From the NCBI GenBank assembly GCA_027604665.1, contig JADGIZ010000327.1, positions 1 to 15,939 on the forward strand: a stretch of DNA of 15,939 nucleotides. The letters are read 5' to 3'. Below the pieces are notes generated by a model. It saw nothing but the letters and a program-made list of their open reading frames with translations. It was not told the DNA's origin and ran no database searches. This stretch comes from Polyrhizophydium stewartii (lineage: Eukaryota; Chytridiomycota; Chytridiomycetes; Rhizophydiales). A program made the translations under genes and the position numbers. Shown in pieces: positions 1 to 7,301 of the stretch (position 1 is the first letter of the stretch; each line of letters starts with the position of its first letter).

Positions 1-71
1 GGGTTGGCGGTGGCGCCTTCTGGCAACGAGGGCAAGGGTCCAATGATGGGGTCGAGGCGAACGGACGGCAT
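1..71 (-). CDS. possible N-terminal fragment of an unidentified protein
   Basis: On the minus strand an ATG at 71-69 opens a frame that stays open to the window edge, giving 23 complete codons beginning MPSVRLDPIIGPLPS. It would lie 114 bp downstream of the stop of the coiled-coil/PEF gene on the same strand, a gap similar to the other tandem gaps here. The peptide is too short to assign to a family, and GC-rich DNA gives chance open frames easily. Another ATG in a different frame starts slightly upstream (78-76). The start of a gene continuing beyond the window is possible but weakly supported. Confidence 0.25.
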   Translation of the reverse strand, partial: MPSVRLDPIIGPLPSLPEGATAN

Positions 72-185
72 GGCGTCATGAGGATCAGAGTTGCGGCGGC
101 AGTGGGGCCCAACGAGGTGAGCAACGCAGATGAGGAAGACAGCTTGGTCAGCGCGCAGTGCCATGTCGCTTGGCCACGGCTCCAA

Positions 186-2534
186 TCAAAACGCGCAGCG
201 GTTGACCATGTCCATGTACTGGTCATACAGGATGGTGATGGCCTTGTCCTTGTCGGTGTCGACGCGGTCAAAGTCGTGGATCTCGGCGCGGAAGCGTGCC
301 GCAAGACCAACAAAGTCGTCCCACGAGACAAGATCTCCGCGCAGGTGCAGGCGGCGAAAGACGAGCTCGAGCACCTTGGACGGCACGGTGATGCCAATCT
401 CCTTGAGGGCGGCGCGCATCTGTGCCGTGGGCACATAGCCAAACACAAACTCGCCCGTGCCGTTGTGGTACTTGAAGAACACCGACTTCCACTTGTGCAG
501 CTCGGGCCAGATGCGCTCAAAGAACTCAAAGTCGACAAAGTCGCCGTTGCGGTCGTACGTGCGGATCAAAAACACAATCGTGCGGATCGACAGGGGCGGC
601 CACGGCCCCGCGCTCAGCGCAATCTCGAGCTGGCCGGCGTCCAGCCGCTTGGTCTGGTAGGGGTCTGCGCGGCAGAACATGGCCCAGATCTCGGGCTCGA
701 CGCCGCGCGGCACCGGCGGCGGCGGCTTGGGCGGGCCTGTGGCCGCCACCGTGTTGCGCGTCCAGTTCGAGAACGGGTCGGGCGGCACCTGGCTGAGCCG
801 CATCAGGGCCTGGTCCTTGGCCTGGATCTCCTGGTGCAGGCGTGCCGTCAGATTGTCAAAGTCGGCCTTGGCCGCCGCGGCCTGCTGGTTCAGGCTCTCG
901 GTCAGCATCGCAATCGTCGAGTCCTTTTTCTGCATCGCCGCCTGCAGGCCGCCGCGGATCTCTTCCATCTCGGCGTCCTTGTGCCGTGAAATGTCCTCGA
1001 GCGCCGTCGCCTTGGTGCGGAATTCGGCCAGAGCAATGTTGTTGCGCGCAGCATCGCGCTCGGCCGCCGCAATACGCTCCATCAGCAGATCGCGCTCCGC
1101 ATCAAACTTGGCCGTTTGTGCCTTGAGCGTTTCGCGCAGCGAGTCGAGTTCCTTGAGCTTGGCCTCGCTCGCGGCCGCAGCAGTGTCGGCATCGGCGGCC
1201 GCGGCATCGGCCTTGGCGACGCTGGCCTCCAGACGCACAATCTGCTCAAGCAGCTTTCGCCGCTCGGCGGCAAACTGGTCCGCAAGCACCGTGTGTGCAC
1301 CGCCGGCAGCCTCGAGCTCGCTGATCTTGGAACGCAGCTCGGCAACGACGGCCGCGTTGCGCGAGTTCTCGGCGCGCGCAGCGTCGAGCTCCTGCCTGAG
1401 CTGCGCTGCCTCGCCGCCGTCGGCTGCCCCGACCGATCGCATCTCGGCGGCCTTGGCGGCGTCGAGCTTGAGCGCCTCCATGCGGTCGACCAGCTCGCGC
1501 TTCTCGCGCGCCGCAGCCAGGCCGGCATTGCCCGCCTCGTCGAGCTCGAGCCGAAGCGCCTTGGTCTGCGCCTGCTCGGCAGCAAGCGCCTGCTCGAGCT
1601 CCTGAATGCGGCGCGCGGCGTCGGGGTCGGCCGCCGCGTTGGCGGACGCAGCAGGGCCGGCGAGCGAGCCGCCCGCGGCGATGCGGCTTCGAAGCTGCTC
1701 GATTTCCTTGCTCTTGCTTGCGACGGCGGTGCGCAGCTCGCGCAGTTCGTCCTCGTTCTTCATCAGCACCACAATCTGGTCCTCGAGATCGCGCTGCTCC
1801 TGGCGCGCGCGGCGCAGGTCCGCCTCGAGCCGGCTGATGTCCGCCAGCCGCGCCGTCAGCGCCTCGTCGAGCCGCCGCTTCTCCTCGCGCTCCTTGAGCA
1901 GCTCCGCCTGGCCCGACGACGATCCCAGTGTGTCGTGGCTGTACGACCCGGTTGGGCTCCCGAGCGCGGGAGACTGCGCGCCGATGCGCGACGGAGGCGC
2001 ACCATACCCTGCCCGAGCGAGCGTGCGTGCGTGAGCGCGGGCGGTCCGAGGCCGGGGCAGGCGAGCGACGCAGGCTGCGGGCCGGGGTGGTGGCCGCGCG
2101 GGCAGGCCATGCGCACAGCCGAGCTCGGCCAAGCTGCAGGTGCGGCGCCTTGCGTGTGCGCAGGCAGTGGGGGAGGGGGCTGGCACGAGCACTCGGCCGA
2201 CACAGGGGGCGGGTGAGCCGCGGTGGCAGCCGCACTCACCAGGCTGGGGCCGCGGCTGCGAGTAGCCGCTGTAAGACGGCTGCTGGTAATGCTGCGGGGC
2301 GTACGTGGGCTGCTGGAACTGGCCGCCGTACTGTGGCTGTTGATACTGCTGCGGGGGCATGTACGACGTTCGCTGAGGCAGCGGGGGCGGCTGGCCCGCG
2401 GCGCTGGGCGGGCCGTACTGAGAAGGCGGCGGCGACGGCTGGGCATAGCCGTAGGGTGGCTGCTGCTGCTGGGGCGGCGGCTGCGGGAGCGGCTGGCCGT
2501 ACGTCGGTAGCGGCTGCTGGGGTCTCCCGTACAT
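186..2534 (-). CDS. coiled-coil protein with C-terminal degenerate penta-EF-hand (PEF) domain
   Basis: Two exons on the minus strand, 2534-2240 and 2008-186, encode 705 aa. Residues 1-99 are a Pro/Gln/Tyr/Gly-rich low-complexity head like those of peflin and ALG-2. Residues about 133-498 are charged Ala/Glu/Leu/Arg heptads typical of a long coiled coil, with a short Gly/Ala-rich break. Residues about 533-705 align by eye with peflin-like PEF domains (GVEPEIWAMF entry, WPELHKWKSVF linker between EF hands 2 and 3, terminal EF5). The Ca2+ ligands are poor: loop 1 ends in Gln instead of Glu, loop 2 is one residue short, loop 3 starts with His and carries an insertion, and loop 5 keeps DxDxD but lacks the final Glu. 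PEF proteins are usually 170-290 aa, so the coil is an unusual addition. Function is unknown; a dimeric scaffold or trafficking role would be inference. The start at 2534 begins the YGQP-rich head; an in-frame ATG at 2597 would add 21 residues. Confidence 0.85.
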   Translation of the reverse strand: MYGRPQQPLPTYGQPLPQPPPQQQQPPYGYAQPSPPPSQYGPPSAAGQPPPLPQRTSYMPPQQYQQPQYGGQFQQPTYAPQHYQQPSYSGYSQPRPQPGECGCHRGSPAPCVGRVLVPAPSPTACAHARRRTCSLAELGCAHGLPARPPPRPAACVARLPRPRTARAHARTLARAGYGAPPSRIGAQSPALGSPTGSYSHDTLGSSSGQAELLKEREEKRRLDEALTARLADISRLEADLRRARQEQRDLEDQIVVLMKNEDELRELRTAVASKSKEIEQLRSRIAAGGSLAGPAASANAAADPDAARRIQELEQALAAEQAQTKALRLELDEAGNAGLAAAREKRELVDRMEALKLDAAKAAEMRSVGAADGGEAAQLRQELDAARAENSRNAAVVAELRSKISELEAAGGAHTVLADQFAAERRKLLEQIVRLEASVAKADAAAADADTAAAASEAKLKELDSLRETLKAQTAKFDAERDLLMERIAAAERDAARNNIALAEFRTKATALEDISRHKDAEMEEIRGGLQAAMQKKDSTIAMLTESLNQQAAAAKADFDNLTARLHQEIQAKDQALMRLSQVPPDPFSNWTRNTVAATGPPKPPPPVPRGVEPEIWAMFCRADPYQTKRLDAGQLEIALSAGPWPPLSIRTIVFLIRTYDRNGDFVDFEFFERIWPELHKWKSVFFKYHNGTGEFVFGYVPTAQMRAALKEIGITVPSKVLELVFRRLHLRGDLVSWDDFVGLAARFRAEIHDFDRVDTDKDKAITILYDQYMDMVNRCAF
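2009..2239 (-). other. 231-nt intron of the coiled-coil/PEF gene, in frame and without stop
   Basis: The donor GTGAGT lies at 2239-2234 on the minus strand and the acceptor CGGGCAG ends at 2009. Splicing joins the Pro/Gln-rich exon to YGAPPSR. The intron is a multiple of three and has no stop in the coding frame, so retention would insert 77 residues rich in Cys, Arg and Pro. That composition differs from both flanks, which supports it being an intron. Confidence 0.75.
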
Positions 2535-2595
2535 GGCGCTCTCGATTCCGCCGAGTTGCGCAGTTGCCCGGAAACCTCGCGTCCTTGGCGCCGAC
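2535..2595. promoter_or_regulatory. 61-bp bidirectional promoter/5' UTR between PEF and CWF19 genes
   Basis: Head-to-head coding regions leave only 61 bp between the chosen start codons, so both promoters must share or overlap this stretch and the adjoining coding DNA. No TATA box is visible. TTGCCCGGAAAC at 2564-2575 contains a GCCCGRA motif that recurs in other start regions of the window. Both edges are CATG palindromes that give an ATG on each strand. Confidence 0.5.
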
Positions 2596-5444
2596 ATGGA
2601 CCGGGACGGCGGCCTCGGACGAGGCGCGCGCGGCGAGTCCGCCGCGACGGAGACGGCGGCGGCGGCCGTCGCAGGACACGAGGGCCGCTCTGAGAACACC
2701 CGCGGGGCAAGCCCTGGCCGCCACAAGAGCTCCAAGGACCGCAAGCGCAAGAGCTCAAAGGACCACATGCACAAGAGCTCCAAGGACCGCAAGCACAAGC
2801 GGCACAAGCAGCAAAAGGACGGCAAGCACCGCCGAGAACGCCGCGGCAGCTCCAGCTCCAGCAGCGCCGGTGGCGAGGCCGACAGTGGGGCCAACACAAG
2901 CAGCGACGAGCGTCCGCGCGGCAAAGGTCGCGGAGACGACGGCGACGACGGCGGTGTCTGGGTCGAGAAGCGGCCCGCGAGCGGCGATGTTGCGGGCTCA
3001 AGAGGCTCGCCGACGCATGCAGCGCCGCAAGTGGACTCTGCGTCGCCAGCGGCCGCGCGGCCGGACTGGATGAGCGAGCGCACGGGGGAGGATGTCTTTG
3101 GGTTTGGATCCGGCCCGGCGCCGAAGCGTAAGAGCCAGCGGGAGCTGGAGGCCGAAGAGGAAGAAGCCCGCAGGCTGGTGCGTCTGGCGACTCGCTACTT
3201 GGGGGAGTCCGGGGTTGGCCACCATGCTGACCTGCTGCTTTCCCGGCCGCCGTGCTGCAGGCAATCCGCAAAGAGCGAGAGCTGAACCCCTCGTACTTTG
3301 ACAAGCCATCGACGCCCACCGCGCCGCAAGCTTCCATCGAACGTGGGTCAAATGCAGCTGCGACCGAGCGCACCTGGGGCTGCGGCATCAAACCTCTGAT
3401 CGCCGCAATGCCACCTGCAGAGCCCAAGCGTGCGTTCGAGTTTGGCGATCGCGGTGCAAACTGGCGAATGATGAAGCTCAAGCGGGTGTTCGACATTGCC
3501 GGTGAGGAGGGAAGATCCGTCGACGACGTCGCGCTCGAGCGATATGGAGTGCGTATCCTTGGCCAAAAAACACGCCCCCTGTCCGTACGCTGAGGCTTGT
3601 CGTCGCGCAGTCCGTCGAGGCGTTCCAGGAGGCCCTCGACGAGCGCGCTTTCCTCGACAAGGCCAACAACGTCAAGCCCAAGGACAGCATCGGCTCGTAC
3701 CGGCCATCGATCAGCGGAACGTCGCGGTTCCAGATGCCTGGCGGGCAACCGCAGTCAGAGCATGGCGCGAGCCGTCAAACTCGGTCCCGTGAGCAACGGG
3801 TTGGTCAAGCGAACCAGCCGCGGCTGGCAATTCCGTCTGCGCTTGCCCCTGTTGCTCCTGCCCTTGATGCTGCGACGAGCGATGATCGGCCGGTGCTCTC
3901 AAGCGACCAACTCAACAAGCTCAATGCCGAGGTTCTCAAAGCGAGGCTGATGCGCAAACCCAACCTCAAGGAACTCGAGCAGAATTATCAGCGCGAGAAG
4001 GCTCGAGCCGAGATGCACAAGGCATCAGGCGGTCGATCGGCAGCAGCCGGTGTCAGCAGCCGTGGCGATGTGGGTCCATAGTGTGTTGCCGCGACACATT
4101 CTCCAAAACATCTGACGGATCAGTGCAGATTGTTGTCGTTCCGACAATTGATGAGCGCGGCCGCATGATCGATCTGGGGCAAGGCCTGAGCCGAGAGACT
4201 TCCGGGGGAAAGCAGGCGCGGGAGCAAACGCATGATAAGGCGGGAAACCGACTTCGCTACACAAGTGCCGAAGAAGGACAGAGCGTTAAGGATATGATGC
4301 TGCAAGAAAAGCTCGCCCAGCGCACCTCCTTTGATGAGGATCTGTCGCGGCGCATTGCAAAAGACGGGGCATTCCGCGACGACCTCGAGTATCTGGACGA
4401 CAGCGCCGAGCGCTTTGCTCGCAAAAAGGACATGAGCGACGATCTCAAAAAGCGCTTTGCGATCGACAGTGAGTCTGTTCGCGTGCTCCAGCCCGCTACT
4501 TGGCCGTCATCAGTGTCGCTGACAAGAAGCTCGTCAGACTACAAAAAGAGCCAAGATGCGCTGTCCAAGTGCTCGTTCTGCTTCCGCGATGGTGAAGCCC
4601 CGCGCGCGACCGTCGTGTCTATCGGCGTCAAGACGTACCTTGCCCTTCCGGAAACAGTCGAGATGCTCCCCGGCCACTGCCTGATCGTGCCCGTGCAGCA
4701 TGCCCTGACGTCGCTCGAGCTTGAGGATGATGCGTGGGACGAGATTCGGGTGCGTCGCCACAAATTGGACTCGAGAGATGTTCTGAACACCGGACCATCT
4801 AACTCTGCGTCTCTCACGCCCTATCTGCGCCTCCAGAACTTCCAAAAGTGCCTCTTGCAGATGGCGGCCGCGCAGAACAAGGGCGTTCTCTTCATGGAGC
4901 AGGTCGTCAACTTCAAGTGGCACAAGCACACGGTCATTGAGTGCTATCCAGTGCCCATGTCTCTTTTTGAGGATGCTCCGGCATACTACAAGGCATGTTG
5001 GCGCGACGTGCCTGCGGCCGTCGTTGACAGCCGACTGACCGCGATCTGCAGGAGGCCCTTTCGGCGGCCGAGGAGGAGTGGTCGCAGCACCAAAAGGTGA
5101 TTGTCACCGACCGCGGCTTCCGCCGCTCCATGGTCAAGAACCTGCCCTACTTTCACGTGTGGTTTGATCCGAACCGCGGGCTCGGGCATGTGATTGAGGA
5201 TCCAGAAGAATGGCGGCCGTGGTTTGGCAGGGTGCGCTGCCGCCCGCCGCTCCCGTCGCTCGTGCTTGTGCTGACTGGATGTCCACGCACCCCGCAGGAG
5301 GTGATCGCAAGCGTGCTGGACCTGCCGCCGGACCGCTGGCGCAAGCCGCGCCGCGCACAGCCGCACGAGGCACGCCAGCGGCTCGAGGCGTTCCGCGCGC
5401 GCTGGGCGCCGTTCGACTGGACCAAGATGCTCGACGGCGAATGA
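2596..5444 (+). CDS. cwf19: Cwf19/CWF19L2-family spliceosome-associated protein
   Basis: Eight exons encode 787 aa: 2596-3177, 3261-3548, 3611-4069, 4129-4468, 4538-4749, 4837-4992, 5052-5231 and 5298-5444. The N-terminus has a Lys/Ser/Asp repeat and acidic, Ser-rich stretches, as expected of a nuclear RNA-processing factor. The C-terminus holds the paired CwfJ domains. CwfJ_C_1 runs from about residue 560 with KCSFCF, GHCLIVPVQH and DEIRNFQK. CwfJ_C_2 includes PYFHVWF, HVIEDPEEW and the closing DRWRK and PFDWTKM blocks. Junctions were chosen because they restore the family alignment, for example ERYG/SVEAF, DEIR/NFQK, YYK/EALSAAEEEW and WFGR/EVIASVLD. Family members associate with the NTC-containing spliceosome and with lariat debranching (Cwf19 in fission yeast, CWF19L2 in animals). 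An ATG at 2533 is in frame but would overlap the divergent gene. The family call is secure; the intron at 4469-4537 and the acceptor near 4128 are the least certain junctions. Confidence 0.93.
2722..2793 (+). repeat. three tandem 24-bp units encoding a Lys/Ser/Asp repeat
   Basis: Units at 2722-2745, 2746-2769 and 2770-2793 encode HKSSKDRK, RKSSKDHM and HKSSKDRK. The first and third units are identical at all 24 bases. A further His/Lys-rich run follows. The repeat sits in the basic N-terminal region of the Cwf19 homologue and resembles the RS/KS-type disordered tails of splicing factors. Confidence 0.9.
4993..5051 (+). other. cwf19: 59-nt GC-AG intron in cwf19
   Basis: The donor is AAG/GCATGT and the acceptor CTGCAG, with a CTGAC branch-site candidate at 5035-5039, 13 nt before the acceptor. 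Splicing gives YYK/EALSAAEEEW, which matches the spacing of the corresponding CWF19L2 segment without a gap. The nearest GT (4997) would leave one base, T, and joining it to GAGG would create a TGA stop. A GC donor is therefore the best reading. Confidence 0.75.
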
Positions 5445-5477
5445 AGCGCTCTTGCCCGAACTCGCTGCGACACCAAC
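5445..5477 (+). promoter_or_regulatory. 33-bp spacer between cwf19 stop and APP1 start
   Basis: Only 33 bp separate the cwf19 TGA from the APP1 ATG on the same strand. The spacer holds CTTGCCCGAACT (5451-5462), another copy of the GCCCGRA-type motif. There is no AATAAA-like signal, so the cwf19 3' end probably lies within APP1 sequence and the APP1 promoter within cwf19. Confidence 0.4.
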
Positions 5478-7213
5478 ATGACGACCCCGATCGCCATCCC
5501 GTCGGCCGCCGCCGCCTCGTCGGCCGCCGCCGCATCGTCGCCGGCGGCTGCATCCTCGCCCGCCGCCGATGACGGCAGCCAGTACACCAAGCACATAAGC
5601 CTGTTCCCCGCCTATGCCCGCCGCGCCAGCGACGACTCGGGCGACTGGGAGCTGCGAGCCTCGGTGGGTCCGGCGCTCGGGGTGGCGGTGCGGTGCTCTC
5701 GAGGAGACGGCTCTGGTGCACAGCTGGCGTGCAGCCGCGACGGCGTATCGGGCCCGCCCAGACGACCGCCTGCCGCCTGCTCCGCGCTCCCGACCAGGCG
5801 CCGCACACTGCCCCGCGCCGCCTCGGTGCTGGCGCCGCCACACCCGCCAGCGAGCTGACGCCCTGCCTCCCCACCCAGGGCTGGCTGTCGCAGACAAAGG
5901 AAAGGAGCAAGCGCAGCCGCTTCCTGCTGGGACTCAGCCAGCGCCTGCTGGCCCCAAGCAGCGTCAACGACGAGGCCGCGGGCATGCTGTACCAGGAGCG
6001 AATGAGCCCCTTCTTTGCCCGGTCGCTGCGTCGCACCTCGGTGCGCATCGCAGTCGTCGACCTCGCGCCGGCCGTCCTGCCCATCGTCGAGTTCAAGGCA
6101 GAGACGCCCGACGAGCTCGACCTGCTTGATGACGAAGAAGTTGCAAAGCTCGACGGCGATGCGCTGCGCGAGCAGCGCGGCAAGTACCTCTGGGAGGACG
6201 TGGTTACGGACTCGTCGGGCATCTTCTCGTCGACGATGCGCATCCCACAGGCCTTTGTCGACAATCTGCTTGCCGACGCCCCCGACAGCCACCAGCCGGT
6301 GGCGCTCGTGCGCCTGCGCATCCTGGCTTATCTGCCAGAGACATACGAAGGTGTGAGCGCACTCCGCGGCACTGCTCACAAGACCGCATGGCTGATTCCA
6401 GTCCCCGTGCTTGCGATTGTGGTTTTGCAGAGACCCATGCGCTCAGCGTTGTCACGCTTGTTCCTCCCACGGGCGTCTCAATCATCTCGGACATTGACGA
6501 CACGATCAAGGACTCGTCCGTCTTTGTCGGAAAGCTCACTGCGGCAAAGGTTGCATTCACCGAGGACGCCAAGGAGGTTCCCGGCATGTCGGACGCATAC
6601 ACGCTCCTGGTTAGTTGTCTCGCCATGGCAACCCGGCGCGGCAGCGGTTCGACTCTGCGCTGCTAACGGAATCACCGTGCACGGCAGTCGTCCAAGGGCG
6701 TGGCGATACATTACGTCAGCGCTGGCCCGTTCCAGCTGTATCCCTCAATCGCCGAGTTTCTGCGCATGTTTGTCTTCCCCGAGGGCTCTGTTTCACTGCG
6801 CAACGTGCTCGAGTACATGTCTACACGCGCCTATAAGAACGCCGTCATCACACGGCTCTTCCAGGTGCGCCATGCCGCATGATGCTTGTTCTTTCCGGGC
6901 GGCCAACAAGCGCTAACGTGCTTTCAAACGTCCCCGCGCGCAGGACTTCCCGAAACGCAAGTTTATTCTTATCGGCGACAGCGGCGAGAAGGATATCGAG
7001 ATATATGCCACTGCCGACAAGGCAGCCCCCGACATGTCCATCAAAATCTTCATCCGCAACGTCACGGGCGATGTGGCCAAGCATGACGAGCTCGGTGCAA
7101 AGGCAGACGGCTTCTATGGAAAGCCTCGCGATTCAGCCAAGTGGACCTTTTTCGTCGACCCGACGTCCATCATCACCGATGAGATAGTCACTGCATCGCT
7201 TGCATCCGACTGA
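5478..7213 (+). CDS. APP1: App1-like phosphatidate phosphatase (DUF2183/APP1 catalytic domain)
   Basis: Five exons, 5478-5663, 5879-6350, 6431-6609, 6688-6864 and 6944-7213, encode 427 aa. After an Ala/Ser-rich head of about 35 residues comes SGDWELRAS/GWLSQTKE, matching the start of the App1 N-terminal domain. The catalytic segment VSIISDIDDTIKDS carries the HAD-type DxDxT motif at residues 240-244. It is followed by VAIHYVSAGPFQLYP, a KNAVITRL block and the late motif KFILIGDSGEKDIEIY, all typical of APP1_cat. Yeast App1 dephosphorylates phosphatidate to diacylglycerol and acts at actin patches and endocytic sites; the same activity here is inferred from family. Introns of 80, 78 and 79 nt have clear sites, and two carry GCTAAC branch sequences (6662 and 6911). 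The first intron (215 nt) is placed by domain continuity. The start is the first ATG after the cwf19 stop. Confidence 0.92.
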
Positions 7214-7301
7214 ACTGGCCATTTGGTCAGTAAAGGCGCACCCCAAGCTTTTCCGCCGGCGTATTTTCTGCTTCCCTCGTCTTGCGCGCCGTCTCACTCG
7301 C
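7214..7301 (+). promoter_or_regulatory. 88-bp intergenic spacer, APP1 end to coiled-coil gene start
   Basis: This is a tandem gap that must serve as the APP1 3' end and the next gene's promoter. A pyrimidine-rich stretch TTTTCTGCTTCCCTCGTC lies at 7264-7281, shortly before the ATG. No GCCCGRA-type motif is seen on either strand here. Confidence 0.35.

Noticed and set aside
78..2216. Long plus-strand open frames (303, 308 and 366 codons) opposite the coiled-coil/PEF gene
   Set aside because: They are antisense shadows produced by GC-rich codon bias; their translations are Leu/Arg/Ala-rich with no domain, while the minus strand gives a coherent coiled coil and PEF domain.
2598..3083. Upstream extension of the PEF reading frame on the minus strand to an ATG at 3083
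   Set aside because: It is opposite cwf19 exon 1 and low in complexity; the Pro/Gln/Tyr-rich head starting at 2534 is the expected N-terminus.
1856..3748. 630-codon minus-strand frame across cwf19 exons 1-3 and the PEF gene
   Set aside because: It is Arg/Pro/Ser/Cys-rich, has no recognisable domain, and overlaps two well-supported genes in other frames.
4997..5051. GT donor at 4997 for cwf19 intron 6
   Set aside because: Joining its leftover T to the exon at 5052 creates TGA and would truncate the protein before CwfJ_C_2.
5134..6379. 395- and 255-codon minus-strand frames across the cwf19/APP1 boundary
   Set aside because: They lie antisense to the CwfJ_C_2 and APP1 exons, and neither shows a domain.
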